A stretch of DNA of 64,000 bases, taken from Archangium sp. GTDB taxonomy: Bacteria > Myxococcota > Myxococcia > Myxococcales > Myxococcaceae. The stretch spans positions 62,001 through 126,000 of the forward strand of contig JAUXRX010000001.1 of NCBI GenBank assembly GCA_030681645.1, written 5' to 3'. Position numbers and translations under genes: made by a program. The notes beneath the pieces are model-generated. The model worked only from the letters and a program-made list of their open reading frames with translations, did not search any database and was not told the DNA's origin. Shown piece by piece: positions 25,173 to 34,322 of the stretch. Position 1 is the stretch's first letter, and every line of letters begins with the position of its first letter.

Positions 25173-25796
25173 TCAGCGCGCGGTGAAGACGAGGCCATCA
25201 CCATCGTGCTGGAGGTACTTCGCTCCGGCGGCGGTGGCGTAGCGGTACTCGAAGCTCGGCGCGAACATGCGGCGCAGGTCGTCGAGCGCGAGGTGCACGC
25301 GGTGGCAGGGCGCGTCGCTGCACTTCTCCTCGCCCACGTACTCGGCGACCATCGGGTACGTCGTGCCGTCGGCGGAGTCGACGTCGACGATCTTCATCTG
25401 CACCTTCTTGCCCTTGCTCCAGGTGATGCCCGCGAGGCGCACGTCGAGCGAGTCGCCGTCCCACAGGCCCTTCTCCTTGATGGTCGCGGTGCTGACCTTG
25501 CCCTTCGAGTCGGTGCGCTCCACCTGCGCGCCCTCGGCCGAGTAGGTGACCTTCGTGGTGTTGCCTCCGGCCTTCTTCACCGTGGTGAGCGGCGTGCCGT
25601 CGGGCTTCGCGCGGTGCTCGACCTGCCACTTCGGGTGCACGCCGGTGATCTTCACCTCGCCGTCGCTGCGCGCGACGGTCCACACCAGGGTCTGGCCCTT
25701 CTTGTCGGTGAGGGTGGTGGCGCCGTCCCAGGGGAAGGCGTCGGCGAGGGCGACGGTGGAGAGGCTGAGGGTGAGGCAGGCGATGAGTCGGGTCAT
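25173..25796 (-). CDS. Secreted paralogue B of unknown family
   Basis: 207 residues. A signal peptide (MTRLIACLTLSLSTVALA, cleavage before DAFPW) precedes the same domain as paralogue A: DAFPWDGATTL, then WQVEHRAKPDGTP, GLWDGDSLDVRLAGI, YPMVAEYVGEEKCS and YLQHDGDG at the end. It is shorter because it lacks the Pro-rich linker and membrane anchor. Adjacent, same-strand placement with paralogue A implies a recent tandem duplication. No family name recognised. Confidence 0.78.
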   Translation of the reverse strand: MTRLIACLTLSLSTVALADAFPWDGATTLTDKKGQTLVWTVARSDGEVKITGVHPKWQVEHRAKPDGTPLTTVKKAGGNTTKVTYSAEGAQVERTDSKGKVSTATIKEKGLWDGDSLDVRLAGITWSKGKKVQMKIVDVDSADGTTYPMVAEYVGEEKCSDAPCHRVHLALDDLRRMFAPSFEYRYATAAGAKYLQHDGDGLVFTAR

Positions 25797-25822
25797 GACG
25801 GCTCCAGGGGTGAGGTGCGGAA

Positions 25823-26755
25823 TCACTTCGTTGAGCCGAGGAAGTTCGGCGTGGCGGCAGAGACGGCGAGCGCGACGTACGGAGACCCGGAGAGGTACCG
25901 CTCGTGCGTGTAGAACAATACAGCGACCTGGGCTGTGACCTCGCGCAAGGGTCCCCACTTCGGGGACCGCAGCGAAGCGACGGGACCGACGCGGTTGTAG
26001 AAGCCATCGGGCCCGAGGCTCCAGGCGAGCTCGTCCGCGGCGCCGATGAGCAGCTCGGGCCGGCGGCCTTCCGCGTCGAGCACCGCGTAGAGGAGCGCAC
26101 CACCGCCGGTGATGACGGTGTCGCTGCGCGTCTGCACCACGCCGTAGAGCTCGTTGACCCAGTACTGGCCGGGCGAGTTCATCATCCAGCGCTCGATGCG
26201 TGCGCCCCCGACCGCGATGATGGGGCCCACGCGGCCCATGAGCTGTCCCTCGAGCCAGAGCCGGTGCCCGGTCTCGGCGGTGCCCTCGGGGTTGTCCTCG
26301 AAGTTGATGGGGTGGAAGTCGCAGCGCGGGTCTGACTTCTCGATCCGCGCCAGGCCCGCGCAGTCGGTGGGGCTGCGCAGGCTGCCCATCGCGCCGAAGT
26401 AGCCGACGAAGTGGTACCCGCCCGAGAGCTTGAAGAACGAGGCCGGCTGGAAGTCGACCTGCGCGCCGACGTGGGCGAACACCGGCGCCACCTGGGCGCT
26501 GAGCGCGACGTTGAGGAAGTTGTCGTGAAAGAACTCGGAGTCCGAGAGGTAGAGCCCCTTCTTCGCGCGCAGCTTGAGGTCGGCGAGCATGCCCAGGCGC
26601 TGCAGGCTGAAGGCGACCTGGCCTTCGGCGGCGAGGTCCCAGGAGGTGGGCGAGCGCGCGGGTGCGGGCCCTTCGGTGGCGACCACCGGGGCCTCCTGGG
26701 CGAGCGCGAGTGACGAGGTGGCGCTGATCACCGCGAAGACGAGACGAATGGACAT
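25823..26755 (-). CDS. Predicted outer-membrane or secreted protein
   Basis: 310 residues from the ATG at 26755. The signal peptide (MSIRLVFAVISATSSLALA, cleavage before QEAP) is clear. The remainder is rich in alternating strands with aromatic girdle-like residues (SFFKLSGGYHFVGYFGAMG; LYGVVQTRSDTVITGGGALLYAVLD) and ends AVSAATPNFLGSTK, which suggests a beta-barrel. The upstream 500-base stretch holds no gene. It is 26 bases from paralogue B and on the same strand, so it may head that operon. No family name recognised. Confidence 0.65.
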   Translation of the reverse strand: MSIRLVFAVISATSSLALAQEAPVVATEGPAPARSPTSWDLAAEGQVAFSLQRLGMLADLKLRAKKGLYLSDSEFFHDNFLNVALSAQVAPVFAHVGAQVDFQPASFFKLSGGYHFVGYFGAMGSLRSPTDCAGLARIEKSDPRCDFHPINFEDNPEGTAETGHRLWLEGQLMGRVGPIIAVGGARIERWMMNSPGQYWVNELYGVVQTRSDTVITGGGALLYAVLDAEGRRPELLIGAADELAWSLGPDGFYNRVGPVASLRSPKWGPLREVTAQVAVLFYTHERYLSGSPYVALAVSAATPNFLGSTK

Positions 26756-27260
26756 TGGGTCGGCCCCGAGCCGCGAAATGCGGACGACCCCACCTCTGCA
26801 AGGAGCGCGGCAACGCGGCTTCCGAGGAGTGTGGAGCGGTTGCGCGCGGGGGCCTTGTGAAGCCCACCTCACGTTGTGCAGACCCCTGCACGCTGGAAGA
26901 AGCCGGGAGCGCTCGAGTGAACACGCCGCATCCCACGGCTTCGCCATCTGGGTGGTCGAGCTCGCGCCGCGCCCGGAGAGCAGAAGTGGAGAGCCGTAGT
27001 CAGAGTGGTCGGTCATCAGGCCCCGGGGACGCACGGCTTCCCGGGTTTGCGTGGCCGCCCTCGCGAGCTTGCCCCTCGGCTTCCGGCGAGGACGCGAAGC
27101 TGGCGCTGCGCGGAGGCCCGGGCCCGGGCCCGGCCTGCCTGCCCACTCTGACTGTGGCTCTCCACTTCGGGGGGCCGGGAACTGGAATCGCCTTCGCATT
27201 GGGCAACTCGAGGCGAGAGACATGGGCGTGGCCCGAGCGCTTCCGTTACAACGGCGCGCC
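26756..27260. other. Gene-free stretch of about 500 bases
   Basis: No frame here has a credible start, leader or motif; the long antisense frames are GC-driven shadows. It lies between divergent genes and should carry the promoters of both. It contains a long imperfect inverted repeat (see the next entry), a short hairpin CCGC-GAAAT-GCGG near 26775, and a GC-rich run GGCCCGGGCCCGGCC around 27121. Confidence 0.7.
26983..27168. repeat. Imperfect inverted repeat, 26-base arms
   Basis: Arm 1 at 26983-27008 begins GAAGTGGAGAGCC. Arm 2 at 27143-27168 is its reverse complement over 24 of 26 positions; the two mismatches are adjacent, with GT replaced by AC. The spacer is 134 bases and GC-rich. It could be a MITE-like element, a structured RNA or a paired regulatory region. 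No flanking target-site duplication was found by eye. Confidence 0.8.
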
Positions 27261-28109
27261 ATGAAGACCATCCTCATCACCGGGGCCACCAGCGGCATCG
27301 GCCTCGAAGCCGCCGTCATCCTCGCGCGCGAAGGCCACCGCGTGGTGCTCGTCGGGCGCGACGAAGCGAAGACGCGGCGCTCGGTCGACGAGGTGAAGCA
27401 GCGCTCGGAGAAGCCGAACGTCGAGTCGCTGCGCTGCGACTTCTCGTCGCTCGCGTCGATCCGCGCGCTCGCCGAGGCGTACCGCGCGAAGTACGACCGC
27501 CTGGACGTGCTCATCAACAACGCCGGCACGGTGAACAACGAGCGCGGCCTGACGAAGGACGGCTTCGAGCGCACCTGGGCGGTGAACCACCTGGGCTATT
27601 TCCTGCTCACCAACCTGCTGCTCGACCTGCTGGTGAAGAGCGCGCCCGCGCGCATCGTGGTGGTGGCCTCGCGCGGGCACTACCGCGGCACCATCGACCT
27701 GGAGGACCCGGGCTTCGAGAAGGGCGGCTACAGCATCATGGGCGCGTACACGCGCTCGAAGCTGGCGAACGTGATGATGACGCGATCGCTCGCGCGCCGC
27801 CTCGCGGGCAAGGGCGTGACGGCGAACTCGCTGCACCCGGGCGCGGTGCGCACCAACATCTGGACGGGCGCGCCGGGCTGGTCGCAGCCGATCCTCTCGG
27901 TGCTGAAGCGGCTGTTCATGATCAGCCCCGAGGAAGGGGGCCGCACGCTCAGCTACCTCGCCACCGCACCCGAGGTGGAAGGGAAGACCGGCCTCTACTT
28001 CAACGACAACAAGGAAAAGGAGTGCGGCGCGCTGGCGAAGGACGAAGCGCTGGGCGAGCGGCTCTGGGTGAAGAGCGCCGAGTGGGTGAAGCTGCCTACG
28101 GCAGGTTGA
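27261..28109 (+). CDS. Short-chain dehydrogenase/reductase (SDR)
   Basis: 282 residues from the ATG at 27261. The NAD(P) motif TGATSGIG is at residues 7-14. The NNAG motif (VLINNAGTVNN), the catalytic Ser in VVASRGHY and the YxxxK dyad (YTRSK) are all present, so this is an active-looking classical SDR. An Arg soon after the first strand (VGRDEAKTRR) favours NADP(H). The overall pattern resembles the retinol dehydrogenase-like group of SDRs, but the substrate is unknown. It ends 14 bases inside the convergent lipoprotein gene. Confidence 0.88.
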   Translation: MKTILITGATSGIGLEAAVILAREGHRVVLVGRDEAKTRRSVDEVKQRSEKPNVESLRCDFSSLASIRALAEAYRAKYDRLDVLINNAGTVNNERGLTKDGFERTWAVNHLGYFLLTNLLLDLLVKSAPARIVVVASRGHYRGTIDLEDPGFEKGGYSIMGAYTRSKLANVMMTRSLARRLAGKGVTANSLHPGAVRTNIWTGAPGWSQPILSVLKRLFMISPEEGGRTLSYLATAPEVEGKTGLYFNDNKEKECGALAKDEALGERLWVKSAEWVKLPTAG

Positions 28110-29271
28110 CGTTGTCCCAGATGACGGTGCTCGCCGCCGGCTCCGGCATGTAGGTGCCCGCGCCGATGTCGATGCTCATGTCCATGAAGTCGCTCCTGAA
28201 CGGCGTCGGCATCGACTCGATCTCCGCCCAGGTGCCGGCGTCGTCTTTCGCCTCGAGGAACAACCTGCCCGTCTGCTCCCGCATGCGCAGCGACTGACGG
28301 CCCGCCAGCGGCACGTCACCGAGGATGGTGGTGTACGTGGCGTTGTCTGCCAGCTGGATGATCAGGTAACCCGAGCTGACGATGATCTGCAGACACCGCG
28401 TACCCGTGGCGTAGTCGCAGCCGCCCGCGAAGGCCTGCATCGATGGCAGGGTCTGGTCGCCGGGGTTGATCAGGTCGACGCGCAGCTCGGAGTCGAGCAG
28501 GTCGTAGCGCTGCCTCGCGTGGATGGTCGGGTAAAACGTGCTCGCGGGAGTGGTGCGCACCTGGAAGCGCTGGTTCACCACGGCGCAGCTCAGGTCCACC
28601 TGGTCCCAGACCGACGCGTCGAAGCCTCCTGAGTTGAAGTCGTCCTTGAGCTGCGCGAGCTTCTGAATGCAGACACCGCCCGCGCCGCAGCGCGAGTTCA
28701 CGCAGCCCGCGTCGGTGGTGCAGATGGCCGAGCAGCTGGTGAGCAGCCCGGTGCAGGCGTAGTTCCCCGGGCAGGCGGGGGCAGGCGTGCGGCCGGCCTG
28801 GCCGGGGCGGCATCGGCCTTCCTGGCCCGGCACGTCGCAGAAGTCGCAGGGGCCGTTGCAGGTGTCCGCGCAGCAGCGGCCGTCGATGCAGCGGTTATTC
28901 TGGCAGTCGCTGTTGAGCGTGCAGACTCCGCCGAGGAGTCCGCCTGCGTCACGGGTGGTGCCGGCGTCGACTCCTGCGTCGGTTCCTGCGTCTTTCGTTC
29001 CGGCATCGGAGCCCGCATCCTGGGCTCCCGCGTCCTGGACTCCCGCGTCTTCCGTTCCGGCGTCGGTTCCGGCGTCTTCGACGGCGGCGTCCGCGCTTCC
29101 ACCACCTCCTCCGGTTCCATCCGCGACGCAGAGCTGGGCGCTCGCGTCACAGTGGTAGCCGGCGACGCACTGATCAGACGCGGTGCAGAAGTAGTCGCGT
29201 GACTCTGTGGCGGTGCCGCAGACGCAGCTCGTGAGCAGGAGGAAGCAGAGGCTGAGGGCGCGCTGCTTCAC
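28096..29271 (-). CDS. Cys-rich lipoprotein
   Basis: 391 residues from a GTG at 29271 (the family-B repeat upstream makes a longer frame misleading). The leader ends LLLTSC (Cys16). A Cys-rich segment (CDASAQLCVADG) and a long DAG linker (several DAGTDAG/DAGAQDAG units) follow. Then comes a second Cys-rich part (CTLNSDCQNNRCIDGRCC, CNGPCDFCDVPG) and a C-terminal strand-rich domain with FNSGGFDASVWDQV, resembling a concanavalin-type or other jelly-roll lectin fold. A surface, possibly sugar-binding, role is a guess. Confidence 0.75.
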   Translation of the reverse strand: MKQRALSLCFLLLTSCVCGTATESRDYFCTASDQCVAGYHCDASAQLCVADGTGGGGGSADAAVEDAGTDAGTEDAGVQDAGAQDAGSDAGTKDAGTDAGVDAGTTRDAGGLLGGVCTLNSDCQNNRCIDGRCCADTCNGPCDFCDVPGQEGRCRPGQAGRTPAPACPGNYACTGLLTSCSAICTTDAGCVNSRCGAGGVCIQKLAQLKDDFNSGGFDASVWDQVDLSCAVVNQRFQVRTTPASTFYPTIHARQRYDLLDSELRVDLINPGDQTLPSMQAFAGGCDYATGTRCLQIIVSSGYLIIQLADNATYTTILGDVPLAGRQSLRMREQTGRLFLEAKDDAGTWAEIESMPTPFRSDFMDMSIDIGAGTYMPEPAASTVIWDNVNLP

Positions 29272-29293
29272 TGCGGTGAACGTAGCAGTGTTT

Positions 29294-29331
29294 GCCCTCT
29301 CCCCGACCCTCTCCCCCTCGGGGAGAGGGAG
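29294..29331. repeat. Dispersed palindromic repeat, family B
   Basis: TTTGCCCTCTCCCCGAC, then CCTCTCCCCCTCGGGGAGAGGGAG. It lies between the kinase stop and the lipoprotein start. The TTTGCCCTCTCCCCGAC block recurs at 34253 (inverted) and 36536. Confidence 0.85.
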
Positions 29332-29342
29332 ACATGCGTCAG

Positions 29343-30890
29343 CTAACGCAGCGCCAGCCAGACCGCGAGGAAGCCCAGGCCCGTGGCGAAGAGGAAAATT
29401 CCAGACAGCAGCACCACCATCTTCCACTTGCCGTCCTGGTAGTTCGCGCGCGTGTCCGCCTCGGGATCCGACTGCTCCTCGAGGAAGTCGTCTGACGCTT
29501 CGATCTCCTGCACCAGCGACCGCTCGACCACTGGCTCTTCGGCCTCGGCGAAGGTCACGCCGAACCCCGTGCGCCGCGACTTGCCGTGGACGATGGGCTG
29601 GGTGAAGCGCGGGTCCTTCGCGGGCGTCGGCGTGCCGTCTTCCGCCACCGCCGGCGCGCCGTCTTCGCGGCCGGGATCGGTGATGTCCTGATCGTCCTTC
29701 GGGATGAAGTCGGCCGACGCCAGCACCGCCGTGTGCTCGAACGCCAACGCCGTCGGCGGCACGTACGCCACCCGCCGCGTCTTGTCCGACGCCGGCAGGT
29801 TGATGGTCTGCCCGTACACCGCCTCGTGCAGCACCGCGTCTTCGCCCGTCTTCTCCTTCGCGAACACCCGCGCCAGCAGCTCACCCACGTCGCTGTCACG
29901 CACGTCGGGCGCGTAGCGCGTGCGCAGCTTCTTGAGCGCCTCGCCGAACTCCGTGGCCGTGGCGTAGCGGTCTTTCGGTTCCTTCCGCAGCGCCTTCAAG
30001 ATGACGTCGTCCACGTCCTTGGGGATGGACGGCATGGTGGCCGAGGGCGCGTCCCACACCGGGTTGGCGGCCTTGCGCCAGCGCTCGATGGGGTCGCCCT
30101 TCTGCGGCAGCGCGTGCCACGAGAGCAATTCCCACAGCATCACGCCGCACGAGTAGATGTCCGCGCGCCCGTCGACGATCTGCTTCTTCGCCTGCTCCGG
30201 CGCCATGTACGTGAGGTTGCCGATGACCACCCGCGGCGCGGTCTGCTCTTCCTTCAGCGTCGACTGCGCGGCGCCGAAGTCGATGATCTTGATGTCGCCC
30301 TTGTAGCTGATGCACACGTTCGCCGGGCTCAGGTCGCGGTGCACCAGGTGCAGCGGGTTGCCGTTCTCGTCCTTCGAGTCGTGCGCGTACTGCAGGCCCT
30401 GGCACACCCGCTCGCCGATGAGCAGCGCGATGCCCAGCGGCATGTCGACCTTGCGGTCACGCAGGCGCTTGGTCATGCGGCTGACCGTCTTGCCCTGCAC
30501 GTATTCCATCGAGAGGAAGTATTCCCCCTCGACGTCACCCATCGCGTACACGCGCGCGATGTTGTGGTGGTTGAGCCGCACCACCACCTTCGCCTCGTCG
30601 AGGAAGCGCCCCACGAAGGCGCGGTTCGCCACCAGGTTCGGCAGCACCTTCTTCACCACCACCGCGCGCGGAGCCGCCCCACCTTCACGCGCGAGGAAGA
30701 CTTCGCCCATGCCGCCGGCACCGATGCGACGGATCAGCTGGTAGCGGCCAAATGGCAGCGGCGCTTCCGGCGTGGGATCCTGCAACATGAGGGAGGAAGT
30801 GTGGGGGCGGCGCTGCGCCTGAGCAAGCGAATGGCCAAGCGCCTGTGATTGGCGCCTGAACGTCTCGATGCTGTCCGGTCCCGAAGTCAT
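29343..30890 (-). CDS. Serine/threonine protein kinase, membrane-anchored
   Basis: 515 residues if started at the ATG at 30890; an ATG at 30788 would remove 34 residues. The catalytic domain holds GAGGMGEVF (Gly loop), VVVKK (Lys), HRDLSPANV (catalytic loop), DFGAAQ (metal site) and MAPEQA, so it is a complete Hanks-type kinase. It is followed by a low-complexity acidic linker and one transmembrane segment at the C-terminus (MVVLLSGIFLFATGLGFLAVWL). It belongs to the large myxobacterial STPK expansion. The AT-richer stretch upstream (30900-30985) is the likely promoter region. Confidence 0.9.
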   Translation of the reverse strand: MTSGPDSIETFRRQSQALGHSLAQAQRRPHTSSLMLQDPTPEAPLPFGRYQLIRRIGAGGMGEVFLAREGGAAPRAVVVKKVLPNLVANRAFVGRFLDEAKVVVRLNHHNIARVYAMGDVEGEYFLSMEYVQGKTVSRMTKRLRDRKVDMPLGIALLIGERVCQGLQYAHDSKDENGNPLHLVHRDLSPANVCISYKGDIKIIDFGAAQSTLKEEQTAPRVVIGNLTYMAPEQAKKQIVDGRADIYSCGVMLWELLSWHALPQKGDPIERWRKAANPVWDAPSATMPSIPKDVDDVILKALRKEPKDRYATATEFGEALKKLRTRYAPDVRDSDVGELLARVFAKEKTGEDAVLHEAVYGQTINLPASDKTRRVAYVPPTALAFEHTAVLASADFIPKDDQDITDPGREDGAPAVAEDGTPTPAKDPRFTQPIVHGKSRRTGFGVTFAEAEEPVVERSLVQEIEASDDFLEEQSDPEADTRANYQDGKWKMVVLLSGIFLFATGLGFLAVWLALR

Positions 30891-30983
30891 GCGCCCCACC
30901 ACGTCAGCCGAAATGTATGCCTTATTGTCGACACAACGCGTCAAAGGTTGCCCACCCCTTCAACTTGAAGCAATTTCAGATAC

Positions 30984-32279
30984 TTACCTACGAACTACCC
31001 GGACAAAGCCGGGGTCCGGGTCGGTCAACACGAGGTGGTGCCGGCCCACGCGGAGCACCCCGCCCGGCCAGAAGCTCAAACGGGCCGAGTCGCGCTCCAC
31101 CGTGACCAGCACCCGCTTGTTGCCTCCGACGCTCAGCCACAGCGGTATCCGCTCGAAGGCGAAGGCCGGGGTGGTCACCGGCTCGGCTGCATGGAAGAGC
31201 ACCAGGCGCGCGGGCGCGGCCTCGTCGGTCGGCCTGACGAAGCCGCTCACCTCGGGCCCGCGGGGCTGCTCGAAGGTGTTGGGGGTGCGCCACACGTACC
31301 CCGGCTCGAGCCCGACCACGTCTTCGAAGTTGGTGCAGCTGCTGAACACGCAGCGCGCCGGGCTCCAGCGGTAGACCGTGTCGTTGTCTTCGGCGAAGTA
31401 CGCGAGCGGCGGCCCCACCTGGCCGTCGAGCTGGAGCTCCTGCACCAGGGGGCCCGCCGGCTTGAGGTGCACCAGGGTGAGCCGGCCGTTCGACCGGAAG
31501 CGCAGGGCGCGATCGACGTCGTGCATGCCGGGCGTCGCCACCGAGGGGAAGTTCTGAAAGCTGTCGGTGAGGCGCACGCCGCCGTCTTCGAAGACGCGCC
31601 GCTCGAGCGTGTTGCTGGTGGCGTCGATCGACCAGAGCACGGAGTCCACCACCACCAGCTGGCCCCCGGCGAACTGCACCAGGCCTCCGTCGGACGAGCT
31701 GAGCGACACGCGCCCGGTGGCCCGCTCCTCACACGCCACCGTGTCGTCCGAGAGCGGCCAGAGCGCGTTCGAGAGGCAGTTGGCGCCCTGGGGAATCGGC
31801 ACGCGCGTGGTGAGGCCGGCGAGCCCGTCGGACGCCACCTCGAGCAGCAGCGAGCGCGCGCCGAGCGAAGGCTCGAAGGCCACGCGAACGGTGTGGAGCC
31901 CGGCCTTCGTGGGGGTGAAGGCGACGTCGACCTTCACCGCGCCGTTGACGCCGAAGCGCGCGGGGGTGCCCACCTCGGCCGTCAGCTCGCGGTTGTCGGG
32001 GTCGAGCACGCTCACGTCGACGCGCAGCGTGTCGGACACGCACGACGAGAGGGGGGCGAAGAGCGTGACGTTCTGCGAAGAGCCGGCGAAGCCGAGGGGT
32101 GGCGGCGCGGCGCCGGTGCCCCCTCCCACGCCCCCGGCGAAGCCCTGGTTCACGTTGCCGCCGAGGTCGACGAGCACGCGTTGGCAGTCAGGCTCGATGG
32201 GCGGCGGGCAGGCCGCCAGCGCGACGAGCGTGAGCAGGAGGGGCAAGTGGCGGCACATCGGCCGGAACATGCCGTTCAT
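30984..32279 (-). CDS. Lipoprotein, unknown family
   Basis: 431 residues from the ATG at 32279 (in-frame ATGs at 32270 and 32258 are alternatives, the last starting right at the leader). The leader ends ALAAC (lipobox). A Gly-rich linker (AGGVGGGTGAAPP) is followed by strand-rich domains with repeated DGG/DGQ turns, VRVAFEPSLGARSLLLEV, a Cys in CVFSSCTNFED, and a final RVGRHHLVLTDPD. It may be a propeller- or Ig-like module. It is preceded on the same strand by the REC-kinase gene, 41 bases away. Function unknown. Confidence 0.7.
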   Translation of the reverse strand: MNGMFRPMCRHLPLLLTLVALAACPPPIEPDCQRVLVDLGGNVNQGFAGGVGGGTGAAPPPLGFAGSSQNVTLFAPLSSCVSDTLRVDVSVLDPDNRELTAEVGTPARFGVNGAVKVDVAFTPTKAGLHTVRVAFEPSLGARSLLLEVASDGLAGLTTRVPIPQGANCLSNALWPLSDDTVACEERATGRVSLSSSDGGLVQFAGGQLVVVDSVLWSIDATSNTLERRVFEDGGVRLTDSFQNFPSVATPGMHDVDRALRFRSNGRLTLVHLKPAGPLVQELQLDGQVGPPLAYFAEDNDTVYRWSPARCVFSSCTNFEDVVGLEPGYVWRTPNTFEQPRGPEVSGFVRPTDEAAPARLVLFHAAEPVTTPAFAFERIPLWLSVGGNKRVLVTVERDSARLSFWPGGVLRVGRHHLVLTDPDPGFVRVVRR

Positions 32280-32320
32280 CGCGCGCGGAGTCGAGGCATC
32301 GGAGCGGCGGCGAAGGCTGA

Positions 32321-33424
32321 TCAACGCTCGAGCCGTGGCGGCAGGACGATGATGAAGCGCGCGCCCCGAGGCTGCGCGTCCTCCACGGTCATCTGGCCGC
32401 CGTGCGCCTCGACGGCCTGCCGGCAGAACGCCAGCCCGATGCCGTGACTGGCCCGCGCCTGCGCGTCCTGCTCATCGACGCGGGTCCAGGCGGCGAAGAT
32501 GCGCTCGCGATCTTCCGGCTTCACGCCGCGGCCGCGATCTTCCACCACCAGGCGCAACCCACCGTCGACGACGCTCAGCTCGACGTCCACCGGCTCGTTG
32601 CGCGGCGAATACTTGAGCGCGTTGTCGATGGTGTTCTGCAGCACGCGCGCCATCAGCGCCGGGTCGAAGTCGGCGGCGCCGTCCCCGGAACGCACCCGCA
32701 GCCGGCCGGGCGACGAGCGCAGCTGGAGCCGGGTGAGGGTGAGGGTGTCCTCGAGCCACGCGCGCACGAACACGCGCTGGAGCTGAGGCTCGAGCCGAAG
32801 CTCGGCGCTGCGCGCGAGGTCGAGCAGCGAGAGCACCATGCGATGGAGGTGATTGGCGGCGACGTGCGTGTCGCGCACCACCTCGACGGTCTCCTCGTCG
32901 CCCAGCGGCTGGGACAGGAGCCACTCGGTGTTCTTGAGCACCGGGGTGAGCGGGTTCTTGATGTCGTGCACCATCGAGGTGATGAAGCGGCGGCGCGATT
33001 CTTCGACGCTGCGCAGTTGCTCGTTGGCGGCCTCGAGCGCGACGGTGCGCCGCTTGAGCTCGAGGTGCGTCTCGACGCGCGCGGCGACCTCCTCGATGTG
33101 GACCGACTTGGCCACGAAGTCGACGCCGCCCGAGTGGAAGCCCTTCATCCGGTCGGGCAGCGCGCGGGTGGCGGACAGGAACACCACGGGCAACTGCTCG
33201 CCCGGCCATTGCTCGTGCAGCAGCCGGCACACCTCGAAGCCATCGAGGCCGGGCAGGTGCACGTCGAGCAGCACCAGGTCGGGGCGCCGGGTGTTCGCCA
33301 GGCTCAGCGCCTCTTCCCCATCGGCGGCGACGCGCACGGAGTGACCGCGTGACGCGAGATACGTCGAGAGGATCTCCAGGTACTGGGGAGAGTCATCGAC
33401 CACCAACACATCGCCCGTCGCCAT
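32321..33424 (-). CDS. Response regulator-histidine kinase hybrid
   Basis: 367 residues. The N-terminal receiver domain has the acidic pair DD (10-11), the phospho-acceptor Asp54 (LLLDVHLPG) and Lys in AKSVH. A coiled linker leads to a HisKA domain with His153 in MVHDIKNPLTP, then an HATPase domain: N box NTIDNALKYS, G1 VEDRGRGV and G2 ASHGIGLAF. It has no transmembrane segment, so it is cytosolic and senses an input through the receiver or a partner. The gene is monocistronic or the head of an operon with the lipoprotein downstream. Confidence 0.9.
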   Translation of the reverse strand: MATGDVLVVDDSPQYLEILSTYLASRGHSVRVAADGEEALSLANTRRPDLVLLDVHLPGLDGFEVCRLLHEQWPGEQLPVVFLSATRALPDRMKGFHSGGVDFVAKSVHIEEVAARVETHLELKRRTVALEAANEQLRSVEESRRRFITSMVHDIKNPLTPVLKNTEWLLSQPLGDEETVEVVRDTHVAANHLHRMVLSLLDLARSAELRLEPQLQRVFVRAWLEDTLTLTRLQLRSSPGRLRVRSGDGAADFDPALMARVLQNTIDNALKYSPRNEPVDVELSVVDGGLRLVVEDRGRGVKPEDRERIFAAWTRVDEQDAQARASHGIGLAFCRQAVEAHGGQMTVEDAQPRGARFIIVLPPRLER

Positions 33425-33510
33425 GGTGAGTCACTCCCCCTGTGCCCAGCAGAGGAAGTGTTAACAACAGGGGCCCAGAGTGACAAATCGCCCGGCAGAA
33501 CCTGCCGGGC

Positions 33511-34206
33511 TCAGAGCGTGCTGGCGACCGCGCGCAGGGTGGCGGGCCCGCCGGTCTCGATGACGCCGCCATGTGAAGGAATGATGCGCGACCAGCCGTC
33601 GAGCGCGGCGAGGTCGTTCATCAGCTTCGCCACCGCGGGGAGGTCCCTGCCCACGCGCTTGCGTACCGGCCTGGGCAGCTTCGGCTCGGGGCCGGTGAAG
33701 CCGGCCAGCTTCATCAACAGCCCGACCAGGCCACTGGCGTGAGGGGCGTTGGTGAGGAGGTCGGCGACGAGCAGGCTCTTGCCGGCGATGAGCACGGCCT
33801 CGTGGGTGCTGAACCCGTCGACGCGGAAGAGCCGCAGCGAAGGGTCGAGGGGCAGCGCCGTGATGGGCTGGCAGGCGAGGCGCGGGGCGAGCTTCTCCAC
33901 GGCGACCGCGGGGCAGTAGGCGGTGAGCCCCAGCCGGTGGGCGAAGGCCGCGGCGTCGAGTGCGTGGTACTGGTTGGGGACGACCAACTGCGCGGGCGTG
34001 CCGAGCGCGCGGACCTGGGCGAGCGTGGCGTCGTCGACGGGGATGGCGTTGTAGAAGAGCAGCGAGCCATCGGGCCGCTTCACCACGCTCATGCGGCGGT
34101 TCGCCCCGGGAATCCCGGGGATGTCGTCGTCGATGGTCCACAATCCGTCGTCGCGAGGGGTGAGCGGGCCTGGCCGGTACACGGTCCACGGTCGAGAGGT
34201 GGCCAA
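33511..34206 (-). CDS. DUF4336-like metallo-hydrolase-fold protein
   Basis: 231 residues from a TTG at 34206, seven bases after a GGGAG contributed by a family-B repeat; a longer ATG frame (34266) reads through that repeat and is not plausible. The chain has PNQYHALDAA, LRLFRVDGFSTHEAVLIAGKSLLVADLL and a late IPSHGG motif, which resemble the metallo-beta-lactamase-like DUF4336 family, but the full metal ligand set is not obvious. Soluble. Function unknown. Confidence 0.6.
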   Translation of the reverse strand: MATSRPWTVYRPGPLTPRDDGLWTIDDDIPGIPGANRRMSVVKRPDGSLLFYNAIPVDDATLAQVRALGTPAQLVVPNQYHALDAAAFAHRLGLTAYCPAVAVEKLAPRLACQPITALPLDPSLRLFRVDGFSTHEAVLIAGKSLLVADLLTNAPHASGLVGLLMKLAGFTGPEPKLPRPVRKRVGRDLPAVAKLMNDLAALDGWSRIIPSHGGVIETGGPATLRAVASTL

Positions 34207-34213
34207 CGTGTGA

Positions 34214-34253
34214 CTCCCTCTCCCCGGGGGGAGAGGGTCGGGGAGAGGGCAAA
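34214..34253. repeat. Dispersed palindromic repeat, family B
   Basis: CTCCCTCTCCCCGGGGGGAG, then AGGGTCGGGGAGAGGGCAAA. It sits between divergent genes and gives the GGGAG ribosome-binding site of the gene that starts at 34206. Confidence 0.85.
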
Positions 34254-34322
34254 CATACACCTGCAATACTGACCCGCTCTGTCCGAGGGAGACAGTCAGT
34301 CTGGGTTTGTTAGCCTCGCAGG

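Noticed and set aside
27000..27206. 68-codon minus-strand frame in the gene-free stretch
   Set aside because: It is low-complexity (GPGPGP, SPGP) and overlaps the inverted repeat; no leader, motif or ribosome-binding site.
34206..34266. Upstream start of the DUF4336-like gene at 34266
   Set aside because: The first 20 codons would be a family-B repeat read-through (CPLPDPLPPGRG); the TTG at 34206 with GGGAG is a better start.
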